Source: Bacillota bacterium (GTDB lineage Bacteria > Bacillota_I > Bacilli_A > Izemoplasmatales > UBA1188). From it: DNA of 63,223 nucleotides. The stretch spans positions 1 through 63,223 of the forward strand of contig JAEYPN010000015.1 in the NCBI GenBank assembly GCA_023410715.1, in the 5' to 3' direction. Each line of letters begins with the position of its first letter. Within the stretch, counting starts at the first letter, position 1. The notes under the pieces are model-generated. The model was not told the DNA's origin and did not search any database. It saw only the letters and a program-made list of their open reading frames with translations. Below are positions 26,097 through 35,650 of the stretch, one piece after another. The position numbers and the translations under genes were made by a program.

Positions 26097-27854
26097 TTAT
26101 TTATTTCTTGATAGAAATAGTCTTTTGCCATCAAGAAGATGTTTTTGCATTATATCAATCTTTTTTTCAAGTTGCGAAACTATCTCTGGTGATAACAAGA
26201 AATGGTCTTCATTTTCAGGCTTGTCTGCAAGAGATAACATTGTATCTTCCCGACCTTTAATTAATTTAATAATTAGAGTAGTATTATCTATTTCTTTTCG
26301 ATGTATTGCCTCATATCTAAGTAATCTTTCATCACCTTCACAAGGCCATTTTGAGGTAACAATTGGCGTTTCGTTAAAATCTGTTTCATCAACTAATTGT
26401 TGAAATTCCATTGCATTTTGATAATTATTAATAAAACAAATCAAAAGTTTGATTCGGTCAATTGCTAATAGAATTTCATCTGATTCACCACATAAACGAT
26501 AATAATTAATTGCTTTTTCCAAACATCCTTTTGTTCTATCAAGTAAATGTGATGCCAACCAAATAGCATTATACCCTTTTACAAAAGCACTTCCTTGGTT
26601 GTTTAATAAATCAAATGAAGCTTCTAAGGTTCCTGCTTGAATTTGATAAGGACGATAATAACTATATTCATCAGGAGTTAATTCGTTTTGGAAAAGAACA
26701 AAAGGTCTTGTTAATACTCTTTGATTAACACTAATCCAAGTGAACCCTTCCATAAAGGTTGAAAGAAGATGTTTTAAAGCTTCATTTATTTCGTTAAATG
26801 CTTCTGTTAAATTTTTCCCAAACACATTTTTTAGTAATCTAAATCGATCATTTACTCCATCTGTTGGATATTTAAAGAAAGCTTTATATATTTTTTCTTG
26901 ATAATCAAAATCGTTTTCTAAAAACTGGACTTTAAGAATTGGCGCAGCTGAATGATAAGCCCTTTCTAATTGTTCTAAAAAATTAACAGCTAAAGGAATA
27001 CATTTTACTGGCGATAAAGTAAACTCATAATTTAAGTCAACAAGTTCTGAAAGTGGCGTCCCTTTATTGGTTTTAAAATTAACAGCCATATTATCATCTA
27101 AGCTTTTCCACACGTTTTCTAATGCTGGATCAAGGGCTTTAACTCCTATTTTTGCATTTGTTTCAATATATAAATTCCTTCCAGCTTCCTTTGCTCCTTC
27201 TTTAAACACATTAAGGTAGTTTTTAATACGTTCAGTTTGAGGAATATTTTTACATGCTTCTGGTCCATTAGATCCAGCATATAAGCCTTCACTCCAGCAA
27301 ATTCCAGCTCCACAATCGTTAGTATGAAGGTACATATAATCAATATCTGCTAATTTACAGATCTCTTTTGTTGCGTCCTTATAAAATTTTAAAATTTGTG
27401 GATTATCCATACAAGGTGAATAATAAGCTCTTCTTGAGCGTCTTGGATGATCACATCTAGGTCCACGCCATTCTGGGTGTTCTCTAAATACTTTCTCCGG
27501 CATATAAAATGGTTCGCAAAAATAAACGGCTGATTTTAAACCATTATTTCTAACTATTTCACTTTTTCTTTTGACTAGTTCATAATTACTTTTAATATAA
27601 TCATTTGGATAATATTCTTTCAGTTCATCTGGAAGAATAATTTTAAATAAAGATGGATTTAACATGCCCCATGCAGGATATGGATCACTTAAATCTTCCT
27701 CCCATACCCATCTAGATTTATGCACTTCACTAATGAACACATGTGTAGCTCCAAGTTCCTTAGCTTTTTTTACACGTCTTTCAAATTCTTCAAGCGATAA
27801 TTCACAGTTGTTAATTGGTGTTAAATTAAAAATAATCATTTTCTTTTTTGACAT
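26097..27854 (-). CDS. Putative TIM-barrel glycoside hydrolase, family not assigned
   Basis: Predicted cytoplasmic protein of 585 residues without signal peptide; the ATG follows GAGGAGG. The first 350 residues look like a (beta/alpha)8 hydrolase: THVFISEVHKSRWVWEE near 35, a W-rich FREHPEWRGPRCDHPRR near 125, and YMYLHTNDCGAGICWSEG near 175-195, which carries acidic residues where barrel glycosidases have their catalytic pair. The rest is helical. The motif style recalls alpha-glucuronidase- and hexosaminidase-like barrels, but I cannot assign a CAZy family. The gene stands alone, divergent from a decayed activase gene, and a candidate ROK operator overlaps its promoter. Confidence 0.55.
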   Translation of the reverse strand: MSKKKMIIFNLTPINNCELSLEEFERRVKKAKELGATHVFISEVHKSRWVWEEDLSDPYPAWGMLNPSLFKIILPDELKEYYPNDYIKSNYELVKRKSEIVRNNGLKSAVYFCEPFYMPEKVFREHPEWRGPRCDHPRRSRRAYYSPCMDNPQILKFYKDATKEICKLADIDYMYLHTNDCGAGICWSEGLYAGSNGPEACKNIPQTERIKNYLNVFKEGAKEAGRNLYIETNAKIGVKALDPALENVWKSLDDNMAVNFKTNKGTPLSELVDLNYEFTLSPVKCIPLAVNFLEQLERAYHSAAPILKVQFLENDFDYQEKIYKAFFKYPTDGVNDRFRLLKNVFGKNLTEAFNEINEALKHLLSTFMEGFTWISVNQRVLTRPFVLFQNELTPDEYSYYRPYQIQAGTLEASFDLLNNQGSAFVKGYNAIWLASHLLDRTKGCLEKAINYYRLCGESDEILLAIDRIKLLICFINNYQNAMEFQQLVDETDFNETPIVTSKWPCEGDERLLRYEAIHRKEIDNTTLIIKLIKGREDTMLSLADKPENEDHFLLSPEIVSQLEKKIDIMQKHLLDGKRLFLSRNK

Positions 27855-27878
27855 TACTTATAGCCTCCTCGACATTAT

Positions 27879-27893
27879 GTTAACACATTTAAC
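27879..27893 (-). promoter_or_regulatory. Candidate ROK operator (site b) over the minus-strand promoter
   Basis: GTTAAC-ACA-TTTAAC, an inverted repeat of the RTTAAMNNNTTTAAC type, lies 25 bp upstream of the minus-strand start codon at 27854. On that strand TTGATT, 17 bp, TAACAT can be read as a promoter whose -10 box overlaps this site, so binding would repress the glycosidase gene. Confidence 0.55.
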
Positions 27894-27921
27894 AAAATAA
27901 ATCAAATCATTATTTTTAATA

Positions 27922-27976
27922 TTGACAATTAGGTATAAATAATGGTAAAATGAATTTATAAATTAAATCATTTAAC
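27922..27976 (+). promoter_or_regulatory. Promoter with candidate ROK operator (site c)
   Basis: TTGACA (27922-27927), an 18-bp spacer and TAAAAT (27946-27951) form a good plus-strand promoter. The repeat ATTAAA-TCA-TTTAAC (27962-27976) follows immediately, in the same position relative to the -10 box as at site a. Sites b and c are 83 bp apart centre to centre, close to eight helical turns. Confidence 0.62.
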
Positions 27977-27989
27977 AAATTAGGAATAA

Positions 27990-28600
27990 ATTGTCAGAAG
28001 CATAATTGTATTAAGGAAATGGTCCAATTTTTTACAAAATGGACGGGGTAATAGACTTGTTTATCATTTGCTTTAATGCAACATTTGATGCCCGTGGTGT
28101 TCAAACCATGAGAAATGAAAAAATTGGTAGAAAAGCATCAAAGTTATAGAGTAAAAGTAATAAGTGAAGAAATACTTTCAGGCAAAAAATTATTTTTGCT
28201 GGTGCTAATCAAGAAGCAACTTAACAACTGGATGCTTTAATTGCACTTTTTTAAAATTTCTAAAGATAATAATATCGATATAGCAATTGAATCAAACGCT
28301 ATATGTTCTAATACAGAAGAATCTTTTAAATATATTAATTATGTAATTTTTATTTTAAATATTATGATGATAACAAATGTTACTATACAAAGCTTTAATA
28401 AAAAAGGAACTAGTAATTGTACTTTTTGAAGGAATTGTTAATGAACTTTCTTATTTTACTAATAACATAAAAGTTGATTTTAAAGAGTTGGTTGGTAGTG
28501 GTAATGGAATTAGAAAAAAATTCCTGTTAAAAAATAATTACTAAAAAATCTAACTGTCAACTAGTTATTTGTGAAATTAATGGAGAAGCTGCTTATGTGT
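27990..28600 (+). pseudogene. Decayed glycyl-radical-enzyme activase (radical SAM) remnant
   Basis: Broken frames downstream of a good promoter can be joined into text resembling the middle of pyruvate-formate-lyase-activase-like proteins. The pieces are CFNATFDARG, then VISEEILSGKK, FAGANQEAT and LDALIALF, then ISKDNNIDIAIESNAIC (intact in 28241-28429, where this family has the CKExGIHTAIETSG strand), and YINYVIF followed by KYYDDNK, like the DLKHMD strand. Several stops and frameshifts interrupt it, and no SGGEP-type motif or cysteine cluster survives. Assignment is tentative. The glycyl-radical partner enzyme is not in the window. Confidence 0.4.
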
Positions 28601-28639
28601 AGCTATATACTAATTAATATATTTGAGGAGGAATTATAT

Positions 28640-30766
28640 ATGTCATTAAGAAAAGATTATATTGATTATCTTAAGCCAATAAGAGATTATTATTTTCCCA
28701 TCCAGCTTGCAAGGATAAACAAACATTTAGAAAGCGGTTCATTTGAGCATTTTGGTTGTGATATTGGGCTTCATTGTGTAGATATGAATTTATTATTTTT
28801 TGAAGAAGAACACAATCAAAAGGACTTAGATGATGCGGTTTTATTTTTTAATTTAATTACAAAATTGTTTTATCATTACCTTGATAATAATAAAATGCCA
28901 AATAAACCAATATTTAATAGAATGTTTGGTATATCAAGTTATTGTCAAACATTTATGAAACTTAGATCATTTAATATATTTAGTCAAGAAGAAGAAACTC
29001 AAATATATGAAATGTTAGTATATTGTACTAAATGGATGGTAGATTATCCTGAATGGGGTGCTCATAATCGGGCTTCCATACGTGGTAGAGGAATGATAAA
29101 TGCTGCTAAAGCCTTCCCAAATAAAATGATGAGCGAGCATTGGATGACTTTAGGAAAAGCATTAATTGCTGACTCGTTAGGAAAATGGAGCATTGAGGAT
29201 GCAGCAACTTATAATCCAATTTGGATTATTGATATTATTGAGTCTTTTGAAGAAGAAGATTATCATTGCTTTCCAAATTTGGAAGTAAATATTCGATATT
29301 ACCTAAATTTTTTAGCCAATCTTCAAGCACCTGAATTTATTCCTCTTGAATATGGAGATGCACGACTTGGTACCCAGTGGGGACATGTTATTCATGCCCT
29401 TGAATATGGAGCATCAAAATTTAATAATCCAGAATACAAGTATGTTGCTGATAGAATTTTTAAAAAGATGAAATCACTAGATATCCCAGAAAACTATATA
29501 CTTAATCAATCAAGGGCTCTTACTAGAGCTGCTCGAATTGCTAAAGATATGGAAATGAAAGAAATTTATGGCGGTTCACTTGAGGTTCTTGATGATTTAA
29601 TAACCAAAAAAATAATTTTTAAAAATGGTTTATATGAAAATGAAAATACTTCATGTTTATTCTTGAATTATAAAGATGAACTAGAAAATGGGTATTTGGG
29701 TAGAAGAAATTTAGACGAGACAATTTGTGCTCCAGCAGAAAAAGTTCATCATGGTCACAGTGATGAAAATGCGATTAACTATTTATCATATGATGGTACA
29801 GTTCTTTTACATGATGGAGGATATCGTGAAAAAATTGATTTAACTGGAGCTTTTAGGGCAGATTTCTATCATAACAAGGTTGTTGTACGTAATAATTTAA
29901 AAGAGGATACCCTTAAGACTTTAGAACTCGAGCCTTATTATAATAAAGTGAAAACGCTTAAATTATATTTCTATGAATCTAAATATTTTGACTCAAGCCG
30001 TACACGGGTTATTGATAACTTGCATCATGTTTTTTATGATAGAGCTATTACATTTCTAAAAAAAGAAAATATTTATGTTGTTGTCGACATAATTAAGTCA
30101 GATATTGAACAAAATTTGTTCCTTTCTAACCAATATTTTTCACAAGTTATTGAAAAAATTGATGAGCAAAAATTCTTAACACATTTTAACCAGATTGGTA
30201 GTGATGAGTTAAAAGATTCTTTAGCAATTAATAACGACTCTAAATTATTAATTGATTTTGCATATTCTCCTCTAGGTTCAAAAATTGAAAATTTTGATAT
30301 GCGTCGTTCTTATCAAAATGAAACACTAATTTCTAACAACGTCATAACATCATTTAAAAAAGATGAGACTAAGTGCTTTGTAACAATTCTTAGTCCTATG
30401 CATATGGAAAATTTAAAATTATCTATACCAATAAAGATTGAAACAGAAGAAAACGGAGTTAAGATTGACATTTTAGATTATGCTTTTACTTACAAATTTG
30501 ATATTGAAAAGGGTTTTGTTTTATCACGTCGACCTATGTATAGTTATGAACTATGCAAAATGGAATTTAGTGATTTAAAAACAGATGCAATTTACGCAGG
30601 AATGAAAAATGATGATAAAACAACTTTTGCTTTTGTTTTTGGTTCTAAATTAATTTATAAAGAAAAATGCTTATTTACTATTGAAGATAAAGTTGAATTT
30701 TATCAAGCTGATATTTCTGAGGAGTATCATATTGGATCATATCCATATTTTGAAGGAATAAAGTAG
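28640..30766 (+). CDS. Heparinase II/III-like protein, putative uronide lyase
   Basis: Protein of 708 residues. The frame is open from 28571, but the ATG at 28640 behind GAGGAGGA is the real start and there is no signal peptide, so it should be cytoplasmic. The first 370 residues form an alpha-helical toroid (EWGAHNRASIRG near 140, EYGDARLGTQWGH near 240). The second half is a beta-sandwich with the heparinase II/III hallmark KVHHGHSDENA near 375 and LLHDGGYRE near 400. Relatives cleave heparin, alginate or other uronate polymers by beta-elimination. Here an intracellular oligosaccharide lyase is most likely. It starts the large second transport operon, 13 bp before the binding-protein gene. 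Confidence 0.72.
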   Translation: MSLRKDYIDYLKPIRDYYFPIQLARINKHLESGSFEHFGCDIGLHCVDMNLLFFEEEHNQKDLDDAVLFFNLITKLFYHYLDNNKMPNKPIFNRMFGISSYCQTFMKLRSFNIFSQEEETQIYEMLVYCTKWMVDYPEWGAHNRASIRGRGMINAAKAFPNKMMSEHWMTLGKALIADSLGKWSIEDAATYNPIWIIDIIESFEEEDYHCFPNLEVNIRYYLNFLANLQAPEFIPLEYGDARLGTQWGHVIHALEYGASKFNNPEYKYVADRIFKKMKSLDIPENYILNQSRALTRAARIAKDMEMKEIYGGSLEVLDDLITKKIIFKNGLYENENTSCLFLNYKDELENGYLGRRNLDETICAPAEKVHHGHSDENAINYLSYDGTVLLHDGGYREKIDLTGAFRADFYHNKVVVRNNLKEDTLKTLELEPYYNKVKTLKLYFYESKYFDSSRTRVIDNLHHVFYDRAITFLKKENIYVVVDIIKSDIEQNLFLSNQYFSQVIEKIDEQKFLTHFNQIGSDELKDSLAINNDSKLLIDFAYSPLGSKIENFDMRRSYQNETLISNNVITSFKKDETKCFVTILSPMHMENLKLSIPIKIETEENGVKIDILDYAFTYKFDIEKGFVLSRRPMYSYELCKMEFSDLKTDAIYAGMKNDDKTTFAFVFGSKLIYKEKCLFTIEDKVEFYQADISEEYHIGSYPYFEGIK

Positions 30767-30779
30767 AAAGGAGGCTTTT

Positions 30780-33650
30780 ATGGCCAAATTAAAAAAATAT
30801 TTATGCGCTTTTCTAATTATATTTTTTCTTATAATTACTTTTAAAATTAATATGACATCTTTATCTGGCAATGATTTAGGCAGTAAAGTTGAAGAAGAAA
30901 TAATTTATTCAAGTAGTAATACAGATTATTATAGTTATAAAGCTAAAAATAGTACTAAAAATGCATTATCAACCATTAATATAAACATTTTAAATGTTTC
31001 TAGTGGAAGCACAGGTTACCTTGTTAAAGAAAACTATATTCAAACAGAAGAAAAAAGTTTTGTTGAATGGACTTTTACTGTACAAGAAGCTGGTAATTAT
31101 AATTTATATATAAAATACATTCCACTTGAAGGTAACGGTCTTTCTATTCAAAGAAGAATGAAGATAGATAATCAATATTTATTTGATGAGATGTCATTAT
31201 TATCATTTAATCGTTTATGGCATGATAGCGAAGCGATAAAAAATGAAAATGGAAATGAAATTCGTCCATTACAAGAGGAAGTCTTTGAATTTGTTGAAAC
31301 ATATGTAGGTGATGCAACTAAAATCGTAAGTGAATATTTTATGTTTAACCTTGAAAAAGGTGAACATACTTTATCTTTTGAAGCTGTAAGGGAGCCATTT
31401 GCAATTTATGAACTGAGTTTTAAACCAGTAGTTGAAATTAAAAAATATGAAGATGTATTAAAAGACTATGAGGAACAAGGCTTAAAAGAAATAGAAAATA
31501 TTAATTTCACAAAATACCAAGCAGAAAATGCGACTTTTAAATCTTCATCTTCAATATATGCAATATCAGATAATACTTCAAAATTTACAGAAAATTACTT
31601 AAACAAAAAAAATCATGTTTATCAAATTAGACTTAACTTACTTGGTGGCACAAACTGGAGCAATGCTTCTGATTATGTTGAATGGGAAATTGTTGTAGAA
31701 AATGAAGGTTTATATGCTTTATCTTTTAAATTTCTTCAGGATAACAAAGCTGATTTAGCATCTATTCGTACTTTATATATTAATGGCATGATTCCTTTTG
31801 AAGAATGTCGCTCAATTGAGTTTGAATATACAAAGAAATTTAAATTAAAGACGATTGGTGATGAGAATGGGGCCTTTTTATTTCATTTAAAAAAGGGTAA
31901 AAATACTATAAGGTTAGAAACATCACTTGGAAAATACGCAATAGCTATAACTTTAGTTAAAGGTTTAATTGAACGCTTAAATGCAATTTATCGTGAAATT
32001 ATTGTCGTGACTGGAGCATCTCCAGATTCTAATACTGATTATCAATTAACTAAATACATTCCAAATCTTATTCCTGATCTTACAAATGAACTAGAAAATA
32101 TTGATGATATTTTAATTAAAATAGCATCAAGTTCAGATAAAAAAAGCGAAGAAACAATTGCCTTAAATAAATTAAGAGATCAGATTAAGGATTTTATTCA
32201 AAATCCATATGATATTTCTTTGAAATTATCATTATTTAATTCAAATATTTCATCTCTTGGAACATGTTTAAATAATTTAATGACTCAACCACTAAAGTTA
32301 GATTATTTAGGCTATCATTCAGTTGATTTAGAAAAAAATATAAAAGTAAAAGAAAATTTTATAGGTAAGCTTTGGTTTGAAATTAAAAAGCTTTTTGTAT
32401 CTTTTTTTGTTGATTATGATTCACTTGGTTCGGGTACAAAGGGATCTGAAAATATTGAAGTTTGGATTTTAACTGGTCGTGATCAAGCACAAGTAGTAAA
32501 AAACCTTGCTGTAAATAGTTTTTCTTCTGTAAGAGATATCGGTGTAACAGTTAAACTTGTTCCTTCAAGTGCTTTACTGCCTAATACTTTAATTGGCAAT
32601 GGACCTGATGTTGTACTTATGGTTGGAAATGACATACCTGCTCAGTATGCATTTAGAAATGCAGCTTATGACCTATCAGTTTTTCCTGATTTAGAGGAAT
32701 TTGTTAATAATAATTTTTATGAATCTGCAATGACCAATCTTCGTTATGAAGGTGGGGTATATGGTCTTCCAGAAACAATCTCATTCCCTGTTTTATATTA
32801 TCGTGAAGATATATTGGCTGAATTAAAAATAGATGTTCCAAATACTTGGGATGAGTTGTTGCTCGCGATGATTGAACTACAAAACTATAATATGGGTATT
32901 TATTTAGGTCAACCTTCAAGCGTTACTAATGTCTCAATTGATACGGTTTATTCATCGTTACTTTATCAAAGTGGTGGAGATTTTTATAATGATCATGGGG
33001 TTACGACCGCATTGAATAGTGAAATAGCGATTAATACATTCATTAAATGGTCACAGTTTTATACGAAATTTGGTGTTCCACTATCTGCAAACTTTACTAA
33101 TCGTTTTAGAAGTGGGGATATGCCAATAGGGATATCTGGTTATTCATTATATAATACTTTGACAATGTCAGCTCCTGAAATCCAAGGAAAATGGAAAATG
33201 GCTTTATTACCTGGTACTATTCAAGATAATGGTGAGATTGACCGGTCTTGTATGTCTAGTGGAAATGCCGCAATGATTTTAAAACAAACAAAATATCCGG
33301 ATGCTTCATGGGAATTTATTAAATGGTGGGTTTCAACGGAAACACAAACAGCATATGGAAGAGAAATTGAATCAATACTTGGACCATCAGCGCGTTATGA
33401 TACCGCAAATGTTAATGCAATTAAACAAATACCTTGGACTCAAGAAGAAAGAGATATTATCTTAGAACAATATTCATATGTTAAAGGATTTGAACAAGTA
33501 CCAGGCGGTTATATGACAGGTCGACAATTAAGTTATGCCTTCCGTGCTGTTGTAAATAATAATACAAATCCACGTGAGACCTTACTTGAATACTCACAGT
33601 ACATCAATACAGAACTAAGAATTAAAAGAAAGGAATTTGGTCTTGAATAA
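30780..33650 (+). CDS. Giant substrate-binding protein with N-terminal carbohydrate-binding-like modules
   Basis: Protein of 956 residues. An N-terminal hydrophobic segment (about 5-25) has no lipobox Cys, so it is a membrane anchor or a signal peptide. Two CBM6/galactose-binding-like beta-sandwiches follow (about 50-220 and 245-395), each with a phrase of the type FVEWTFTVQEAGNYNLYIKY or YVEWEIVVENEGLYALSFKF. A helical linker leads to a family-1 solute-binding domain (about 555-956): NGPDVVLMVGNDIPAQYAFR, VYGLPETISFPVLYYR, VPNTWDEL, YPDASWEFIKWW. Ordinary solute-binding proteins are about 420-550 residues, so this is a fusion. I recall similar long binding proteins beside DUF5696 genes in Paenibacillus. 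It ends at the ATG region of the first permease gene, in the same operon. Confidence 0.8.
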   Translation: MAKLKKYLCAFLIIFFLIITFKINMTSLSGNDLGSKVEEEIIYSSSNTDYYSYKAKNSTKNALSTININILNVSSGSTGYLVKENYIQTEEKSFVEWTFTVQEAGNYNLYIKYIPLEGNGLSIQRRMKIDNQYLFDEMSLLSFNRLWHDSEAIKNENGNEIRPLQEEVFEFVETYVGDATKIVSEYFMFNLEKGEHTLSFEAVREPFAIYELSFKPVVEIKKYEDVLKDYEEQGLKEIENINFTKYQAENATFKSSSSIYAISDNTSKFTENYLNKKNHVYQIRLNLLGGTNWSNASDYVEWEIVVENEGLYALSFKFLQDNKADLASIRTLYINGMIPFEECRSIEFEYTKKFKLKTIGDENGAFLFHLKKGKNTIRLETSLGKYAIAITLVKGLIERLNAIYREIIVVTGASPDSNTDYQLTKYIPNLIPDLTNELENIDDILIKIASSSDKKSEETIALNKLRDQIKDFIQNPYDISLKLSLFNSNISSLGTCLNNLMTQPLKLDYLGYHSVDLEKNIKVKENFIGKLWFEIKKLFVSFFVDYDSLGSGTKGSENIEVWILTGRDQAQVVKNLAVNSFSSVRDIGVTVKLVPSSALLPNTLIGNGPDVVLMVGNDIPAQYAFRNAAYDLSVFPDLEEFVNNNFYESAMTNLRYEGGVYGLPETISFPVLYYREDILAELKIDVPNTWDELLLAMIELQNYNMGIYLGQPSSVTNVSIDTVYSSLLYQSGGDFYNDHGVTTALNSEIAINTFIKWSQFYTKFGVPLSANFTNRFRSGDMPIGISGYSLYNTLTMSAPEIQGKWKMALLPGTIQDNGEIDRSCMSSGNAAMILKQTKYPDASWEFIKWWVSTETQTAYGREIESILGPSARYDTANVNAIKQIPWTQEERDIILEQYSYVKGFEQVPGGYMTGRQLSYAFRAVVNNNTNPRETLLEYSQYINTELRIKRKEFGLE

Positions 33651-34618
33651 TGCAAACAACACTTCAAACTGATGAAAAGAAATTCAAGTCTTTGTTCCAA
33701 AAAGCAAAAGATTTATTTAAAAAATTTAGAAAATGGCTAAATAAGCATGAAACAGTTGAATATTATCTATTAATGGCGCCATTTCTTGTTTTATTTATTG
33801 TCTTTACCGTATTACCAGTAATAATGTCAATAATTTTATCGTTTACTGATTTTAATATGCTTGAGAAGCCTGATTTTGTCTTTTTTCAAAATTATAAAAA
33901 CTTATTTATTGAAGATAGCATTTTCTTAATAGCAATTAAAAATACTCTAATTCTCGCATTAGTTACTGGACCAATATCTTATATTTTAGCTTTTGTTATT
34001 GCTTGGTTAATTAATGAACTTCCACCAAAACTTCGTGTTTTCTTTACATTACTATTTTACGCACCAAGTTTATCAGGAAATGCTTATTTAATTTGGTCAT
34101 TAATTTTTTCAGGGGATTCTTATGGATATGCAAATGCTTTACTTAGATTTTTAGGAATTATTAATGCGCCAATTCAATGGCTTCAAGATCCACAATATAT
34201 TTTATGGATTTTAATCATTGTACAATTATGGCTTAGTTTAGGTGTAGGCTTCTTATCGTTTATTGCAGGTCTTAAAAACTGTGATAAAACTTTATATGAG
34301 GCTGGTGCCGTCGATGGAATTTCTAATAGATGGCAAGAATTATGGCATATTACCCTTCCTTCAATGAAACCTCAACTACTATTTGGTGCTGTTACCCAAA
34401 TTACGAGTGCTTTATCGGTAGCGGCTGTTTCAATTAGTCTTTGTGGAAACCCATCTGTTGATTATGCTGGACATACAATTGTTACTCACTTAAAGGATTA
34501 TGGTGGGGGAACTAGATATGAAATGGGTTATGCTAGTGCGATTGCAACATTCTTATTCTTTATAATGATTGGTTCCAACAAAATTGTTAAAAAACTTATC
34601 AACAGGGTAGGTGAGTAA
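33650..34618 (+). CDS. Sugar ABC transporter permease, MalF-like (second system)
   Basis: Membrane permease of 322 residues. A charged cytoplasmic N-terminus of about 40 residues is followed by six membrane segments. The EAA loop is EAGAVDGISNRWQELWHI followed by TLPSMKP. ATG overlaps the stop of the giant binding protein by one base. It pairs with the following MalG-like permease. Unlike the LplB-type gene at 3440, this one resembles the general MalF/UgpA branch. Confidence 0.88.
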   Translation: MQTTLQTDEKKFKSLFQKAKDLFKKFRKWLNKHETVEYYLLMAPFLVLFIVFTVLPVIMSIILSFTDFNMLEKPDFVFFQNYKNLFIEDSIFLIAIKNTLILALVTGPISYILAFVIAWLINELPPKLRVFFTLLFYAPSLSGNAYLIWSLIFSGDSYGYANALLRFLGIINAPIQWLQDPQYILWILIIVQLWLSLGVGFLSFIAGLKNCDKTLYEAGAVDGISNRWQELWHITLPSMKPQLLFGAVTQITSALSVAAVSISLCGNPSVDYAGHTIVTHLKDYGGGTRYEMGYASAIATFLFFIMIGSNKIVKKLINRVGE

Positions 34619-34619
34619 A

Positions 34620-35645
34620 ATGAAATTATTAATTAGTGTAATTAAAACTATTGCTCACACTTTAAAAAAAGCCTTTGTTAAAGTAAAAAAAGGAATTAAA
34701 ACTACAATTAATTTTTTAGATAAAGTAACAGATATTCCTGTTTTAAAACAAATCAAAAAAATAATTAAAAAAGTCTTTAGACTTATTTTTGGGGGATTTA
34801 GTAAAAAAAGAATCAATCGTTCTAAGGTTGTTGACTTTATATTAGTGATTATTTTACTAGTTATGGGAGCATTTTCAGCTTGGCCATTAATTTATATTAT
34901 CAATAACGCCTTCAAACCATTTGATGAATTATTTTTATTCCCACCAACACTTTTTGTAAAATATCCAACATTTAGAAATTTTTCAGACTTATTAACGTCT
35001 ATTGAATCGTCATGGGTGCCATTTACAAGGTATGTGTTTAATACATTCTATATTACGATTTTTGGGACAATTGGGCATATAATTATTGCTTCGCTTTGTG
35101 CTTATCCCCTTGCAAAATATAAATTTAAAGGGAAAAAATTTGTCTTTTCCGTAATTGTCTTATCACTTATGTTTTCAAGTGATGTAACGAGTGTGCCAAC
35201 ATTTATCATTGTTTCTGAATTTGGCTTAATTGATAAAATGGCGTCAATTATACTCCCTGCTTTACAATATACATTAGGACTTTATTTAATGAAGCAATTT
35301 ATGGAACAAGTTCCAGATGCTTTAATCGAAGCTGCAAAAATAGATGGAGCGACACATTTACAAATTTTTTGGCGTGTAATGATGCCATTAAGTAAACCAG
35401 CATGGTTAACTTTAGGTATTTTTATCTTCCAAAGGTTATGGGGAGTAACAGGTGGCGATTATATTTATACCGAAAAACTAAAAACAATGAATTATGCCTT
35501 AGGGCAAATTGTAACTGGTGGTGTATCTAGAACCGGTGTATCAGCGGCTTTATCGTTAATTATGCTTATTGTACCAGTTACAATATTCTTGATTTGCCAA
35601 TCATCAATTATGGATACGATGGCAACATCAGGCATGAAGGACTAA
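34620..35645 (+). CDS. Sugar ABC transporter permease, MalG-like, with extended basic N-terminus
   Basis: Membrane permease of 341 residues. An in-frame GTG at 34611 exists, but the ATG at 34620 lies well behind AGGGTAGGTGAG and just after the stop of the previous gene. About 70 Lys-rich residues (KKAFVKVKKGIKTTINFL and following) precede the first membrane segment. This is longer than the usual MalG N-terminus and may contact the ATPase or the membrane surface. The EAA loop is EAAKIDGATHLQIFWRV followed by MPLSKP. It completes the second permease pair. Confidence 0.88.
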   Translation: MKLLISVIKTIAHTLKKAFVKVKKGIKTTINFLDKVTDIPVLKQIKKIIKKVFRLIFGGFSKKRINRSKVVDFILVIILLVMGAFSAWPLIYIINNAFKPFDELFLFPPTLFVKYPTFRNFSDLLTSIESSWVPFTRYVFNTFYITIFGTIGHIIIASLCAYPLAKYKFKGKKFVFSVIVLSLMFSSDVTSVPTFIIVSEFGLIDKMASIILPALQYTLGLYLMKQFMEQVPDALIEAAKIDGATHLQIFWRVMMPLSKPAWLTLGIFIFQRLWGVTGGDYIYTEKLKTMNYALGQIVTGGVSRTGVSAALSLIMLIVPVTIFLICQSSIMDTMATSGMKD

Positions 35646-35650
35646 GTGAT

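Noticed and set aside
28571..28639. Upstream extension of the heparinase-like protein
   Set aside because: The 23 extra residues contain the SD and fall in the decayed activase region; ATG at 28640 has the proper GAGGAGGA.
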